Positions 22,423-32,753 are shown, counted from the first letter of the stretch. The stretch: 64,000 nt of DNA from Desulfotomaculum nigrificans DSM 574 (GCF_000189755.2 NZ_KI912183.1:2507755-2571754); one strand, 5' to 3'. A program made the numbers and translations. Notes: generated by a model from the sequence alone, not told the origin.

Positions 22423-22971
22423 ATGTCCAGGATTGGTAAAAAGCCGATTCCGGTGCCCCAGGGTGTTGACGTTAAAATAAACGGCAATACCGTTATGGTA
22501 AAAGGTCCCAAGGGGCAGATGGAAAAGGAATTCCACCGGGATATGATTATTAAACTGGAAGATGGCAAACTGGTGGTGGAACGTCCTACTGACAATAAAC
22601 TCCACCGGTCTTTGCATGGTTTAACCCGCACACTGTTAAACAATATGGTTGAAGGTGTGACCAAGGGCTTCCAGCGTAACCTTGAACTGGTTGGCGTAGG
22701 TTATCGTGCCGCCAAACAAGGTAATAAGTTGGTACTGACCGTGGGTTATTCCCATCCCGTTGAAATGGAACCCCCGGCCGGAATTGAAATTGAAGTACCT
22801 GCGCCCAATAAAATCTCCATTAAAGGCTATGACAAACAAGCCGTAGGTCAATTTGCTGCTAACGTACGTGCCGTACGTGAGCCCGAGCCGTACAAAGGTA
22901 AAGGCATTAAGTACGAAGATGAATTTATCCGTCGTAAGGCTGGTAAGGCTGGCGGCAAAGGCAAGAAATAG
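22423..22971 (+). CDS. rplF: 50S ribosomal protein L6
   Basis: L6 lies near the factor-binding site. The 182-residue protein has two repeated domains and the C-terminal signature [21 protein letters not shown]. Start ATG follows CAGGAGGTG. Confidence 0.98.
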   Translation: MSRIGKKPIPVPQGVDVKINGNTVMVKGPKGQMEKEFHRDMIIKLEDGKLVVERPTDNKLHRSLHGLTRTLLNNMVEGVTKGFQRNLELVGVGYRAAKQGNKLVLTVGYSHPVEMEPPAGIEIEVPAPNKISIKGYDKQAVGQFAANVRAVREPEPYKGKGIKYEDEFIRRKAGKAGGKGKK

Positions 22972-22989
22972 GGAAGGAGTTGAAACCGG

Positions 22990-23358
22990 GTGTTTACCAA
23001 ACCTGACCGTAAAGCGATTCGGGCTAAACGCCGTCGCAGAGTGCGGAATAAGATTTTGGGCACAGCAGAAAGACCTCGTCTTAACGTATTCCGCAGCTTA
23101 AATAACATTTATGCCCAACTCATTAATGATGAAACTGGTGTGACCTTGGTTGCGGCTTCAACCCTATCACCGGAATTAAAAGGCAAAATTAAAAACGGTG
23201 GCAACGTTGAAGCTGCCAAGGCTGTTGGTAATTTAATTGGTAAAGCTGCCCTGGAAAAAGGTTATAAAAAAGTTGTATTTGACCGGGCGGGCTACCTTTA
23301 CCATGGTCGTGTCAAAGCCCTGGCTGACGGCGCCAGAGAAGCAGGGCTGGAGTTCTAG
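22990..23358 (+). CDS. rplR: 50S ribosomal protein L18
   Basis: L18 binds 5S rRNA with L5. The 122-residue protein starts from GTG ([17 protein letters not shown]) behind [26 protein letters not shown] and [23 protein letters not shown] are the conserved blocks. Confidence 0.98.
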   Translation: MFTKPDRKAIRAKRRRRVRNKILGTAERPRLNVFRSLNNIYAQLINDETGVTLVAASTLSPELKGKIKNGGNVEAAKAVGNLIGKAALEKGYKKVVFDRAGYLYHGRVKALADGAREAGLEF

Positions 23359-23388
23359 TCCGCTGATAAAGGAGGGAAGCAACTAAAC

Positions 23389-23889
23389 ATGGCGAGAATT
23401 GATGCCAGCAAGTTAGAGCTATCCGAAAAGGTTGTATTCATAAACCGGGTTGCCAAGGTTGTCAAGGGTGGTCGGCGTTTCAGCTTTTCCGCTCTGGTAG
23501 TTGTTGGCGATGGTAACGGCCATGTGGGTGCTGGTCTGGGTAAGGCCAGTGAAGTTCCGGAAGCCATTCGCAAAGGCATTGAGGATGCTAAAAAGAACCT
23601 AATTAAAGTACCCTTAAACGGTACCACTATCACCCACGAAGTTGTTGGCCGCTTTGGCGCCGGCAAAGTTCTGATGAAGCCAGCTGCCAAAGGTACCGGT
23701 GTAATTGCCGGTGGTCCCGTGCGGGCAATCCTTGAACTGGCAGGAGTTAAAGACATTTTAACTAAGTCTTTGGGCTCCAATAATGCTAATAACATGGTAA
23801 ACGCTACCATGGAGGGGCTTAAAATGCTTAAGACCCCCGAGGAAGTAGCCAAGTTACGTGGTAAGACCGTGGAAGAACTGTTAGGTTAG
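23389..23889 (+). CDS. rpsE: 30S ribosomal protein S5
   Basis: S5 contributes to the mRNA entry site and fidelity. The 166-residue product contains [16 protein letters not shown] and [18 protein letters not shown]. It is followed 11 bp later by rpmD. Confidence 0.98.
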   Translation: MARIDASKLELSEKVVFINRVAKVVKGGRRFSFSALVVVGDGNGHVGAGLGKASEVPEAIRKGIEDAKKNLIKVPLNGTTITHEVVGRFGAGKVLMKPAAKGTGVIAGGPVRAILELAGVKDILTKSLGSNNANNMVNATMEGLKMLKTPEEVAKLRGKTVEELLG

Positions 23890-23900
23890 GGGGACGGACA

Positions 23901-24080
23901 ATGGCCAAGCTGAAGATCACATTGGTACGCAGTCTTATTGGCAAGCCTGAAACGCAGCGGAAAGTTGTCCGCGCCCTGGGCTTGGGTAAGACCAATAGTG
24001 TCGTAGAACACAATGATACCCCCCAAATTCGGGGGATGATTAATAAAGTTTCTCACCTGGTTAAGGTTGAGGAAGCCTAA
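23901..24080 (+). CDS. rpmD: 50S ribosomal protein L30
   Basis: A 59-residue short-form L30 ([39 protein letters not shown]) lies between rpsE and rplO in its usual place. ATG 23901 is preceded by AGGGGGACGG. It is below the length cut-offs often used by gene finders. Confidence 0.96.
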   Translation: MAKLKITLVRSLIGKPETQRKVVRALGLGKTNSVVEHNDTPQIRGMINKVSHLVKVEEA

Positions 24081-24093
24081 AGGAGGTGTACCG

Positions 24094-24534
24094 GTGAAAC
24101 TCTCTGAATTAAGACCGGCTCCCGGGGCAAGAAGAAAACCAACCCGTAAAGGTCAAGGTATTGGCTCTGGTTTAGGTAAAACAGCTGGTAGAGGCCATAA
24201 AGGTCAGAAAGCCAGATCCGGCGGTGGCGTGCGTCCTGGTTTTGAAGGCGGTCAAATGCCTATGCAACGCCGGTTCCCCAAGCGGGGCTTTACAAATATA
24301 TTTAAAAAGAATATCATTGCTATCAATGTTGACGCTTTAAATGTGTTTGAGCCCGGCACGGAAGTAACTCCGGAAGTATTATTATCAGCAGGTGTAATTA
24401 AAAAAATCGGCGACGGTGTAAAGATCCTGGGAGATGGCAATCTCGAAAAGGCTTTAACCGTTAAAGTTCACGCCTTCAGCAAGTCGGCAGCTGAAAAGAT
24501 TGCCGCTGCAGGCGGTAAAGCCGAGGTGATTTAA
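24094..24534 (+). CDS. rplO: 50S ribosomal protein L15
   Basis: L15 is a late-assembly 50S protein. GTG 24094 ([15 protein letters not shown]), 6 bases after AAAGGAGGTG, gives 146 residues, the family length; an in-frame start at 24067 lies inside rpmD and is rejected. The Gly-rich N-terminal extension ([20 protein letters not shown]) is typical. Confidence 0.97.
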   Translation: MKLSELRPAPGARRKPTRKGQGIGSGLGKTAGRGHKGQKARSGGGVRPGFEGGQMPMQRRFPKRGFTNIFKKNIIAINVDALNVFEPGTEVTPEVLLSAGVIKKIGDGVKILGDGNLEKALTVKVHAFSKSAAEKIAAAGGKAEVI

Positions 24535-24536
24535 GG

Positions 24537-25796
24537 GTGCTAAACAGCCTGAAGACTGCGTTCAAACTGGAAGAACTGCGAGGCAAGCTGCTTTTTACCC
24601 TGGCCATGTTATTCATATTCCGGGTGGGTGCCCATATCCCGGTACCCGGAGTTAACCCGGAAGCCTTTGCCCAGCTGCTGAAAGGCGGTCAGTTGTTAGG
24701 TTTCTTTGATGTGGTTTCCGGGGGTGCATTTAAAAGGGCCAGTATATTTGCCATGAGCATCACCCCCTATATTAACGCCTCGATTATCATGCAGCTTCTA
24801 ACCGTGGTTATCCCCCATCTGGAGAGGTTAGCCAAGGAAGGGGAAGAGGGGCGTAAAAAGATTACCCAGTATACACGCTACTTTACCGCTGTGCTGGCCT
24901 TTATTCAGGCCATTGGTATGTCGGTGGCCCTGAAGAATGCACTGGTTAACCCGTCCATACTGAACTACTTAATTGTAGCTATCAGCTTTACTGCAGGTAC
25001 AGTACTGTTAATGTGGATCGGGGAACAAATTACAGATAAAGGCATTGGTAATGGTATCTCTCTGTTGATTTTTGCCGGTATTGTATCAAGGATTCCGTCC
25101 GCCGTGGTTAGTATCGGTGAATATTTAAAGGCCGGTACCATCAATATCCTAAGTGTGTTGTTATTGATTGTTATTGGCGCACTGGTGATTGCCGCCGTAG
25201 TGGCTGTGCAGGAAGGCCAACGCAGGATTCCGGTACAGTATGCTAAACGTGTGGTAGGGCGCCGGGTTTACGGTGGGCAAACATCCCATCTGCCCTTAAA
25301 AGTGAACCAGGCCGGTGTTATTCCCATTATTTTTGCCTCTTCACTTTTAATGTTCCCTGGTCAGATTGCCTCCTGGTTCCATGGTAATGCGGTGGCTGAC
25401 TGGTACCTGAGATGGTTTGCCTGGGGTGGCGTTCTGAACAGTATTATCTACGCCATGTTGATTATCGGATTTACCTACTTCTACACAGCAGTAATTATGA
25501 ATCCGGTGGATATGGCCGAAAACATTAAAAAATATGGTGGATTTATTCCTGGGCTGCGCCCCGGCCGGTCCACCGCAGAATACATTGGTCGAGTCATGAG
25601 TAAGATTACTCTGGCCGGTGCAGTATTCCTGGCCGCCATTGCCATCTTACCCAATATCATACTGGCCTTAACCCGAATTCCCAACGTATACTTTGGCGGC
25701 ACCGCACTGCTGATTGTAGTTGGTGTGGCCTTAGATACCATGAAGCAGATTGAATCTCATCTGCTAATGCGGAGTTACCAGGGTTTCCTTAAGTAA
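24537..25796 (+). CDS. secY: Preprotein translocase subunit SecY
   Basis: SecY is the ten-helix channel of the Sec translocon. The 419-residue protein starts from GTG 2 bases after rplO (MLNSLKTAFKLEELRGKLLF) and has the TM2 signature (AHIPVPGVNPEAF), the cytoplasmic loop around GGQTSHLPLKVNQAGVIP and the C-terminal YQGFLK. The next gene is map; the adk gene that usually stands between them is absent. Confidence 0.97.
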   Translation: MLNSLKTAFKLEELRGKLLFTLAMLFIFRVGAHIPVPGVNPEAFAQLLKGGQLLGFFDVVSGGAFKRASIFAMSITPYINASIIMQLLTVVIPHLERLAKEGEEGRKKITQYTRYFTAVLAFIQAIGMSVALKNALVNPSILNYLIVAISFTAGTVLLMWIGEQITDKGIGNGISLLIFAGIVSRIPSAVVSIGEYLKAGTINILSVLLLIVIGALVIAAVVAVQEGQRRIPVQYAKRVVGRRVYGGQTSHLPLKVNQAGVIPIIFASSLLMFPGQIASWFHGNAVADWYLRWFAWGGVLNSIIYAMLIIGFTYFYTAVIMNPVDMAENIKKYGGFIPGLRPGRSTAEYIGRVMSKITLAGAVFLAAIAILPNIILALTRIPNVYFGGTALLIVVGVALDTMKQIESHLLMRSYQGFLK

Positions 25797-25808
25797 TGGT
25801 GGGTTAAG

Positions 25809-26555
25809 ATGATTATTTTAAAAACTGAACGAGAACTGAAATATATGCGGGACGCCGGGCGCGTGGTGGCTGAGACCTTTGCTGAGATCAAAGACGCGGT
25901 CAAACCAGGTGTAACTACCGGGGAATTGGATGCTCTGGCAGAGGATTTCATTATTAAAAAGGGTGCTAAACCTGCTTTCAAAGGTTACGGTGGATTCCCG
26001 GCAACCCTTTGTACCTCGGTTAATGATGAGGTAGTACATGGTATCCCTGGTTTAAGAAAATTGGAAAATGGGGATATTATTAGCATTGACTGTGGTGCGG
26101 TAATAAATGGTTTTGTAGGTGACAGTGCCATAACATTGCCGGTGGGATCCATTAGCGAAGAGGCCCAGCGATTGTTAAGGGTCACCGAGGAATCTTTATA
26201 TGCCGGCATTGCTCAAGCAGTGGAGGGCAACCGCCTTTCCGATATCTCCCATGCGGTGCAAGAACATGTGGAGAAACAGGGCATGTCCGTGGTGCGGGAT
26301 TACGTAGGCCATGGCATTGGCGCCAAAATGCACGAGGATCCTCAGATACCCAATTATGGTCGTCCCGGCCGTGGGCCCAGGCTTAAGCAAGGAATGACAT
26401 TAGCAATTGAACCAATGGTTAACCTAGGTACCTTTGAGGTGCGCACGCTGCCGGATAATTGGACGGTTGTAACACTGGACGGTAAGTTGTCTGCCCACTT
26501 TGAACACACCATCGCCATAACCGATGATACACCGGAAATTCTCACGAAACTTTAG
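25809..26555 (+). CDS. map: Methionine aminopeptidase, type I
   Basis: Removes initiator methionine from nascent proteins. The 248-residue protein carries the metal-ligand and substrate motifs [36 protein letters not shown] and [16 protein letters not shown] 25809 follows secY by 12 bp with a GGTGGG Shine-Dalgarno. Length and motifs fit the short bacterial type without an N-terminal zinc extension. Confidence 0.96.
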   Translation: MIILKTERELKYMRDAGRVVAETFAEIKDAVKPGVTTGELDALAEDFIIKKGAKPAFKGYGGFPATLCTSVNDEVVHGIPGLRKLENGDIISIDCGAVINGFVGDSAITLPVGSISEEAQRLLRVTEESLYAGIAQAVEGNRLSDISHAVQEHVEKQGMSVVRDYVGHGIGAKMHEDPQIPNYGRPGRGPRLKQGMTLAIEPMVNLGTFEVRTLPDNWTVVTLDGKLSAHFEHTIAITDDTPEILTKL

Positions 26556-26584
26556 TGGCCAAGGACACGAGGAGGGTGTTGGAG

Positions 26585-26875
26585 GTGCAAGGTTTGGTTG
26601 AAGAAGTGCGGCCCGGGCAATTGGTAAGTTCAACCCAGGGGCGTGATGCAGGAAGGTACTACCTGGTAATTAGCAGCTTAGGTGATAACTTTGTTTTGGT
26701 TACCGACGGGGAGTTTCGCGGGGTGGAAAAACCCAAGAAAAAGAACCTGAAACACCTGAAAATATGGCCAATGGTTTCCGAGAAAATGCAGGATAAATTG
26801 GCTGCCCAAAGTAAGTTAACAAATTCTGAAGTATCATCCTATCTGGCTGATATGCTTAGTTCCATCCAGGAGTAA
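26585..26875 (+). CDS. KOW-domain RNA-binding protein (L14e-like)
   Basis: A small protein found between map and infA in many Firmicutes, usually named KOW domain-containing RNA-binding protein. The N-terminal part (VRPGQLVSSTQGRDAGRYYLVISS) is a KOW-type fold; the remainder is a charged linker (KPKKKNLKHLKIWP) and a C-terminal helix. I prefer GTG 26585, 8 bases after GAGGAGGG (96 residues); GTG 26555, overlapping the map stop, is possible. The role is not established; the neighbourhood suggests ribosome or RNA binding. Confidence 0.8.
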   Translation: MQGLVEEVRPGQLVSSTQGRDAGRYYLVISSLGDNFVLVTDGEFRGVEKPKKKNLKHLKIWPMVSEKMQDKLAAQSKLTNSEVSSYLADMLSSIQE

Positions 26876-26911
26876 CCTTTACTCAAAGGTAAGGAGGTTG
26901 AGTAAAGCTCA

Positions 26912-27130
26912 ATGTCAAAAAATGATGTTATAGAGGTTGAAGGCAAAGTATTAGAGCCGCTGCCAAACGCAATGTTTCGGGTGGAGTTGCAAAATGGGCA
27001 TAAGGTTTTGGCCCATGTATCGGGTAAAATTCGCATGAACTTCATCCGTATACTACCTGGCGACAGGGTTACGGTGGAACTGTCTCCCTACGACTTGACC
27101 CGGGGTCGCATCGTTTACCGCTTCAAGTAA
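26912..27130 (+). CDS. infA: Translation initiation factor IF-1
   Basis: IF-1 blocks the A site during initiation. The 72-residue OB-fold protein ([41 protein letters not shown]) is canonical in length and sequence and sits behind AAGGAGGTTG, followed by rpmJ. Confidence 0.98.
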   Translation: MSKNDVIEVEGKVLEPLPNAMFRVELQNGHKVLAHVSGKIRMNFIRILPGDRVTVELSPYDLTRGRIVYRFK

Positions 27131-27271
<141 letters not shown>

Positions 27272-27293
27272 CACGGGGAGGTGTAATCGTTAT

Positions 27294-27665
27294 ATGGCAC
27301 GTATTGCCGGGGTGGACCTGCCGAAAGATAAGAGAACAGAAATAGCTCTAACCTATATCTACGGTATCGGTAGACCCACCGCTCAAAAAATTCTGGCTCA
27401 AACAGGTGTAAATCCGGACACCAGAGTTAAAGATCTGACTGAAGAAGAAGTTAACAAACTGCGGGATTATATCGATAAAAACATTAAGGTTGAGGGTGAC
27501 CTGCGTAGAGAAGTTGCCCTAAACATTAAGCGTCTAATCGAGATTGGCTGCTACCGGGGCCTCAGACACCGCCGTGGACTGCCTGTGCGCGGCCAACGTA
27601 CGAAAACCAACGCGCGCACCCGTAAGGGTCCCAAGAAGACCGTTGGCGTACGTAGGAAGAAGTAA
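27294..27665 (+). CDS. rpsM: 30S ribosomal protein S13
   Basis: S13 contacts the P-site tRNA and bridges the subunits. I chose ATG 27294 ([14 protein letters not shown]) after GGGGAGGTG, giving 123 residues; the longer frame from 27213 runs through rpmJ and is rejected. The C-terminal basic tail ([16 protein letters not shown]) is typical. Confidence 0.98.
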   Translation: MARIAGVDLPKDKRTEIALTYIYGIGRPTAQKILAQTGVNPDTRVKDLTEEEVNKLRDYIDKNIKVEGDLRREVALNIKRLIEIGCYRGLRHRRGLPVRGQRTKTNARTRKGPKKTVGVRRKK

Positions 27666-27689
27666 GGTGAGAGGGGGTAAAGATCAAAC

Positions 27690-28079
27690 ATGGCGCGTCG
27701 CCAAGTAAGGGCTAAACGTAAAGAAAAGAAAAACGTGGAGCAGGGTGTGGCTCACATTAAGTCCACCTTTAACAATACTATCGTTACCATTACTGATTTA
27801 AAAGGTAACACCCTGGGCTGGTCCAGCGCCGGTCAGGTTGGTTTTAAGGGTTCTCGTAAAAGTACTCCCTTTGCCGCGCAAATGGCCGCCGAGGCTGCTG
27901 CCAAGGATGCTATGGAACATGGCTTAAAGGAAGTTGAAGTTACAGTTAAAGGACCCGGTTCCGGTCGTGAAGCAGCTATCCGTTCACTGCAAGCTGCTGG
28001 CCTGGAAGTAAGCGTGATTAAAGATGTTACTCCAATTCCGCATAATGGCTGCCGGCCGCCGAAACGCCGGAGAGTGTAA
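27690..28079 (+). CDS. rpsK: 30S ribosomal protein S11
   Basis: S11 lies on the 30S platform. The 129-residue protein has [19 protein letters not shown] and ends with the conserved [19 protein letters not shown] 27690 is preceded by GAGAGGGGG. Confidence 0.98.
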   Translation: MARRQVRAKRKEKKNVEQGVAHIKSTFNNTIVTITDLKGNTLGWSSAGQVGFKGSRKSTPFAAQMAAEAAAKDAMEHGLKEVEVTVKGPGSGREAAIRSLQAAGLEVSVIKDVTPIPHNGCRPPKRRRV

Positions 28080-28099
28080 GGGGAGGTGCGTAAGTTTCC

Positions 28100-28726
28100 A
28101 TGGCAAGATACACTGGTCCACACTGCCGTCTTTGTCGGCGTGAAGGTCTGAAGTTGTATTTGAAGGGAGACCGCTGCTATACCGGTAAATGTGCAGTTGA
28201 CCGCCGTAGCTATGCTCCCGGACAGCACGGCCAAGGCCGCAAGAAAATTTCTGAGTATGGTATTCAGTTGCGCGAAAAGCAAAAGGCTCGCCGTATCTAT
28301 GGTGTGCTGGAAAAACCATTCCGTAACTATTTTGAACGGGCCGAGCGTCAACCCGGTATTACCGGTGAGAACTTGCTCCGCCTGTTAGAGCGCCGTTTAG
28401 ATAATGTAATTTATCGATTAGGCTTAGGAGCTTCCCGAGTTGAAGCCCGTCAGCTGGTACGTCACGGACATTTTACTGTTAACGGCAGAAAAGTAAACAT
28501 CCCGTCTTACCAAGTACGGGTTGGTGATGAGATTGCCGTGCGTGAAAAAAGTAAGGAATCTCCGCGCATTAAGGAGTTAATGGAGCGGGCTGCCGAACGT
28601 ACTCCTGTCGCTTGGCTGGAATACGATGCCAACGAAGCGAAGGCCAGGGTAGTGGCACTACCAACTCGGGATCAGATCGATGTTCCGGTCCAAGACCATC
28701 TTATCGTCGAGCTGTATTCCAGGTAG
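28100..28726 (+). CDS. rpsD: 30S ribosomal protein S4, zinc-binding form
   Basis: S4 is a primary 16S binder and in many Firmicutes is autoregulated. The 208-residue product has the S4 RNA-binding domain ([20 protein letters not shown]) and an N-terminal Cys9, Cys12, Cys26, Cys31 cluster that marks the zinc-binding form. ATG 28100 follows GGGGAGGTGCG. Here it lies in the alpha operon between rpsK and rpoA, not as a separate unit as in B. subtilis. Confidence 0.97.
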   Translation: MARYTGPHCRLCRREGLKLYLKGDRCYTGKCAVDRRSYAPGQHGQGRKKISEYGIQLREKQKARRIYGVLEKPFRNYFERAERQPGITGENLLRLLERRLDNVIYRLGLGASRVEARQLVRHGHFTVNGRKVNIPSYQVRVGDEIAVREKSKESPRIKELMERAAERTPVAWLEYDANEAKARVVALPTRDQIDVPVQDHLIVELYSR

Positions 28727-28776
28727 ATAGGTCGGTTATATGTTAGTTCCGGTCCGGCCAAAGGAGGGTTACCGAA

Positions 28777-29724
28777 TTGTTGGAGATTGAGAAGCCAAAG
28801 ATTGAGATTGTGGAACAGAGCGAGGATAATACTTACGGTAAATTTGTGGTAGAGCCGTTGGAGCGAGGCTACGGGATTACCCTGGGCAACTCACTCCGCC
28901 GGATTCTACTATCCTCCCTACCCGGGGCTGCTGTAACCTCAGTTAAGATTGAAGGCGTGTTGCACGAGTTCAGCACTGTTCCCGGCGTTAGGGAAGATGT
29001 TACCGATATTATCCTAAACCTGAAAAATCTTTGTCTTAAGATACACAGCGACGAGGAGAAAGTTCTGCGGATCGAAGCGGACACCGAAGGTCCCGTCACT
29101 GCCGGTGATATTATTCATGATGCTGATGTGGAGATACTGAACCCTGATTTACACTTGGCAACCCTTGATGCCGGTGGCCGTCTGTATATGGAAATCACCG
29201 CCAATAAAGGGCGTGGTTATGTTTCCGCCGAGAAAAATAAAAAGGGTGAGCATATCATCGGGGTTATACCCGTAGACTCCATTTACACACCGGTACGTAA
29301 GGTGAACTACAACGTGGAGAATACCCGTGTAGGACAAATTACTGATTACGACAAGCTCACTCTGGAGGTCTGGACCAACGGCAGTATCCGACCGGACGAG
29401 GCTACCAGCCTGTCTGCCAAAATTTTAAGCGAGCATTTAAGACTGTTCATCGGGTTAACTGAAACCGTTAACGATGTTGAAATTATGGTAGAGAAGGAAG
29501 AGGAACAAAAGGACAAGATCATGGAAATGACCATTGAGGAACTTGATCTGTCCGTACGCTCCTACAACTGCCTGAAACGGGCTGGTATCAATACAGTTGA
29601 AGAACTGATTCAGCGTAACGAGGAAGACATGATGAAGGTACGCAACCTCGGTAAGAAGTCGCTGGAAGAAGTTATGAATAAACTGGCCGAACTGGGCCTG
29701 TCGCTGAGAAAAGACGACGAGTAA
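28777..29724 (+). CDS. rpoA: DNA-directed RNA polymerase subunit alpha
   Basis: The alpha dimer nucleates RNA polymerase and its C-terminal domain contacts UP elements and activators. The 315-residue protein starts from TTG ([13 protein letters not shown]) behind AAAGGAGGG. The N-terminal domain has the [20 protein letters not shown] dimer motif; the C-terminal domain ([20 protein letters not shown]) follows a short acidic linker. Confidence 0.98.
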   Translation: MLEIEKPKIEIVEQSEDNTYGKFVVEPLERGYGITLGNSLRRILLSSLPGAAVTSVKIEGVLHEFSTVPGVREDVTDIILNLKNLCLKIHSDEEKVLRIEADTEGPVTAGDIIHDADVEILNPDLHLATLDAGGRLYMEITANKGRGYVSAEKNKKGEHIIGVIPVDSIYTPVRKVNYNVENTRVGQITDYDKLTLEVWTNGSIRPDEATSLSAKILSEHLRLFIGLTETVNDVEIMVEKEEEQKDKIMEMTIEELDLSVRSYNCLKRAGINTVEELIQRNEEDMMKVRNLGKKSLEEVMNKLAELGLSLRKDDE

Positions 29725-29738
29725 GGGAGGGACGACTC

Positions 29739-30077
29739 GTGGGCTATCGCAGATTTGGTTTAACCACTGGCCACCGTAAGGCAATGCTGAGAAACCTCGT
29801 GACATCTTTATTCCGGGATGAGCGGATTGAGACCACTGAACCCAGAGCTAAAGATGTACGCAGTATTGCTGAGAAGCTGGTTACCGTTGCTAAGAGAGGT
29901 GACCTGGCTGCTCGCCGCCAGTGTTTAGAATATATCTACGAAGAAGATGTAGTAAGAAAACTTTTTGATACCATCGCTCCCAAGTATGCTGATCGTCAGG
30001 GCGGCTATACCCGTATTGTGAAGGTAGGTTATCGCCGGGGTGACGCAGCTGAAATGGTGCTGTTGGAGTTAGTATAA
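29739..30077 (+). CDS. rplQ: 50S ribosomal protein L17
   Basis: L17 lies near the tunnel exit. The 112-residue protein starts from GTG ([19 protein letters not shown]) after GGGAGGGAC and ends the alpha operon. Two hairpins with T-tracts follow. Confidence 0.98.
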   Translation: MGYRRFGLTTGHRKAMLRNLVTSLFRDERIETTEPRAKDVRSIAEKLVTVAKRGDLAARRQCLEYIYEEDVVRKLFDTIAPKYADRQGGYTRIVKVGYRRGDAAEMVLLELV

Positions 30078-30098
30078 TTTTTAAGGCATAATCTGTTA

Positions 30099-30129
30099 AG
30101 CGGAAACCCCTGGCGTGTGGTTTCCGTTT
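30099..30129 (+). terminator. Terminator after rplQ
   Basis: An 8-bp stem CGGAAACC/GGTTTCCG with a 10-base loop and a short TTTC tail lies 22 bases after rplQ. It is a plausible end of the alpha operon. Confidence 0.6.
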
Positions 30130-30162
30130 CGCCTTGCTTACAGGGCAAAGGAGAAAGACAAA

Positions 30163-30215
30163 ATCCTGCCCCGGGGTAACCGCGAGCGTAAGTGGCGGGA
30201 TGCCCCGGGGTTTTT
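30163..30215 (+). terminator. Second terminator with alternative stems before ecfA1
   Basis: Two copies of the self-complementary CCCCGGGG (30169-30176 and 30203-30210) can pair and are followed by TTTTT (30211-30215). An overlapping stem ATCCTGCC/GGCGGGAT (30163-30170 with 30194-30201) competes for the first arm, and CCGC/GCGG nests inside. It may simply be a robust terminator, or a conditional one for the ECF genes. Confidence 0.55.
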
Positions 30216-30229
30216 ATTAAAGGTAAAAC

Positions 30230-31057
30230 ATGCAAAATACCATTATTAGTATCAAAGGTTTGACTTATAAGTATCCACAAACCCGCCAGAAGGCCCTGGA
30301 TAATATTGATCTGGACATCTATGCCGGTGAGTTTGTGGCTTTATTGGGTGCCAACGGCTCGGGCAAATCAACCCTGGCTAAACACCTGAACGGTTTGTTA
30401 AAGCCAACGGCCGGTAAAGTGCTGGTTGACGGTTTGGATACCGGTGATGAGTCAGTAATCTGGCAAATCCGAGAAAAAGTGGGCATGGTTTTTCAAAATC
30501 CCGACAACCAGCTGGTGACTGCCCTGGTGGAAGAGGAACTGGCCTTTGGGCCGGAAAATTTAGGGTTGCCTCCGGAAGAGATTAGACAAAGGGTTAACTA
30601 TGTCACTAAAAGGCTGCAGTTAGAATCATTTTTGTTAAGTTCACCTCACTTACTGTCGGGGGGGCAAAAGCAAAGGGTGGCCATTGCTGCGGTGTTGGCC
30701 TTGCAACCTGAAGTGCTGGTTTTAGATGAGCCTACCTCCATGCTGGACCCCGTTGGGCGGCAGGAGGTATTAACAGAAGTGCTGCGGTTAAAGGAACAAG
30801 GCAAAACGGTTGTATTGATTACCCACGACATGGCAGAAGCAGCCCTGGCGGACAGAATCGTGGTGCTTAACCGGGGGAGGGTGGATATGGCAGCAACCCC
30901 GCGGCAGTGCTTTGCCCGGACCAGCCACTTACAAGAAATAGGTTTAGAGGTTCCTATGGCTACCCGGTTATCCCTCAGGTTAGAGTTAAAGGGGTTAACT
31001 GTTCCCAGGGTCATGTTAGGGGTAGAGGATTGGGTTGCATATTTATGCGAGAAATAA
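30230..31057 (+). CDS. ecfA1: ECF transporter ATPase EcfA1
   Basis: One of the two ATP-binding subunits of the energy-coupling factor module that powers uptake of vitamins or metals with interchangeable S-components. The 275-residue protein has Walker A GANGSGKST (about 40-48), Q-loop FQNPDNQ, signature LSGGQKQR (142-148) and Walker B VLVLDEP with Glu167. It overlaps the second ATPase by 13 bases. No S-component gene is nearby, as is usual for the shared group II module. Confidence 0.94.
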   Translation: MQNTIISIKGLTYKYPQTRQKALDNIDLDIYAGEFVALLGANGSGKSTLAKHLNGLLKPTAGKVLVDGLDTGDESVIWQIREKVGMVFQNPDNQLVTALVEEELAFGPENLGLPPEEIRQRVNYVTKRLQLESFLLSSPHLLSGGQKQRVAIAAVLALQPEVLVLDEPTSMLDPVGRQEVLTEVLRLKEQGKTVVLITHDMAEAALADRIVVLNRGRVDMAATPRQCFARTSHLQEIGLEVPMATRLSLRLELKGLTVPRVMLGVEDWVAYLCEK

Positions 31058-31902
31058 TAAAGGTAGAAAATTTAAGTCTTATCTATGCACCTAAGACTGC
31101 TTTACAGCGACAGGCCCTGGATAATGTGAGCATGACCGTTAAAAGGGGTGAATTTCGGGCCATCATCGGTCCCCAGGGATCGGGTAAATCATCCCTGTTG
31201 CAGGTGTTGGCCGGACTGCTGGCACCAAGCAGCGGCCAGGCCAGTATATGCGGTCTGGATCTAAAAGTTAAAAAGATGCGAGAAAATGTATGGCGTAAGG
31301 TGGGCTATATTTTTCAATACCCCGAGCGGCAATTATTTGAAGATACCGTATATAATGATGTGGCCTACGGGCCCGGCAATCTAGGGCTAAGTAAGGGTGA
31401 AGTAGCCGTAAGAGTAAGGGCAGCCCTGAAAAAGGTAGGCATGGGAGAAGAATATTTTGAGGTGTCACCTTTTAAGCTCAGCGGCGGGCAGCAGCGCCGG
31501 GTGGCCATAGCCGGTATCCTGGCCATGCAACCGGAAGTGTTGTTGTTGGATGAGCCAACCGCCGGCTTGGATCCTAAAGGTCGAAAACAGTTAATGGATT
31601 TGTTTTCTGACCTTTGCCATCAGCAGCAGGTAACCGTATTGCTGGTCACCCACGACATGGAAGAGGTAGCCCACAGGGCAGATATGGCCACGGTGTTACA
31701 TCAGGGAAAAGTTGTTATGGAGGGAACACCCAGGGATGTCTTTGGCCGGGGCCGGGAATTAAAAGAGCATGGCCTGGCGGTTCCCTTTGCCACAGAACTG
31801 GCTGCAGCTTTAAAGGAAAGAGGGCTGAAGGTAAGGGAGGATATCACCACCTTGCCGGAGGCAGAGGTGGAAGTGGAGAAGTTGCTTAGGGGTAGAGCTT
31901 AG
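31045..31902 (+). CDS. ecfA2: ECF transporter ATPase EcfA2
   Basis: Second ATPase of the ECF module. I chose ATG 31045 (MREIIKVENLSLIY), within the end of ecfA1; a longer frame from 30907 lies inside ecfA1 and is rejected. The 285-residue protein has Walker A GPQGSGKSS, FQYPERQLFE, signature LSGGQQRR and Walker B VLLLDEPTAGLDP. The FQYPE Q-loop is typical of EcfA2. Confidence 0.93.
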   Translation: MREIIKVENLSLIYAPKTALQRQALDNVSMTVKRGEFRAIIGPQGSGKSSLLQVLAGLLAPSSGQASICGLDLKVKKMRENVWRKVGYIFQYPERQLFEDTVYNDVAYGPGNLGLSKGEVAVRVRAALKKVGMGEEYFEVSPFKLSGGQQRRVAIAGILAMQPEVLLLDEPTAGLDPKGRKQLMDLFSDLCHQQQVTVLLVTHDMEEVAHRADMATVLHQGKVVMEGTPRDVFGRGRELKEHGLAVPFATELAAALKERGLKVREDITTLPEAEVEVEKLLRGRA

Positions 31903-31914
31903 TCAGGAGGACAT

Positions 31915-32718
31915 ATGTCTCTATTCTCAAACGCTGTCATCGGTCAATATTACCCGGGCGACTCCCTGGTGCACCGTCTTGACCCCAGGGCTAAACTGCT
32001 GGCGATACCGCTTATGGTGGCGGCCACGATGCTGGCTGATAACCCTACGGGCTACCTGGTGGCGGCAGTGCCGGTTTTACTTCTAACGGTTTTGGCCCAA
32101 ATACCCCCGCGGGTACTTTGGCAGGGTATGAAATTTCTCTGGGTGATATTATTGATCAGCCTGGTATTGCAGGTTATGAGCTATCCCGGAGAGAGCCTGT
32201 GGCAGTGGGGTATTATCAGTATCAGCCGGGAAGGGCTGGCCGCCGCGGGGAAACTTATGTACCGGTTAATCCTGTTAATCTTGGCCGCCATGCTTTTAAC
32301 CATGACCACCACACCGGTTAATTTAACCGGGGGATTGGAAAAGCTCTTACAACCCTTTAAGAGGATTGGCCTACCGGCCCATGAATTGGCTATGATGATG
32401 ACTATTGCCTTAAGATTTGTGCCCACCCTGCTGCAGGAAGCGGAGATAGTCAGGCAAGCCCAGCAGGCCCGGGGCGGCTCACTGACCACCGGCAATTTAC
32501 AGCAAAGGATGCGGGCGGCGGTGGCTTTAATGGTGCCGTTACTGGCCGGGTCACTGAAGCGGGCGGACGAACTGGCCGTTGCCATGGAGGCCCGTTGTTA
32601 TAGAGGGGACTACCGGCGAACTAAAATGAGACAGTTTAAATTCAGCGGCCATGACTATATGGCCATAATTATCTCCGCAGCAGCCCTGCTGGTGGTGCTA
32701 TGGGAAAGATGGACATAA
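31915..32718 (+). CDS. ecfT: ECF transporter transmembrane subunit EcfT
   Basis: EcfT couples the two ATPases to an S-component. The 267-residue protein begins with GQYYPGDSLVHRLDPRAKL, a family signature, has several hydrophobic helices, and near its C-terminus shows the Ala-Arg-Gly coupling motif (ARGGSL) and AMEARCYRGD. ATG 31915 follows TCAGGAGGAC, 12 bp after ecfA2. Confidence 0.94.
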   Translation: MSLFSNAVIGQYYPGDSLVHRLDPRAKLLAIPLMVAATMLADNPTGYLVAAVPVLLLTVLAQIPPRVLWQGMKFLWVILLISLVLQVMSYPGESLWQWGIISISREGLAAAGKLMYRLILLILAAMLLTMTTTPVNLTGGLEKLLQPFKRIGLPAHELAMMMTIALRFVPTLLQEAEIVRQAQQARGGSLTTGNLQQRMRAAVALMVPLLAGSLKRADELAVAMEARCYRGDYRRTKMRQFKFSGHDYMAIIISAAALLVVLWERWT

Positions 32719-32753
32719 TTAAGATTAATATATAAGAATAACGGTGGTATAAG

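Noticed and set aside
30907-31044. Long N-terminal extension of the second ECF ATPase
   Set aside because: The extension lies inside ecfA1 in another frame; homology begins at ATG 31045.
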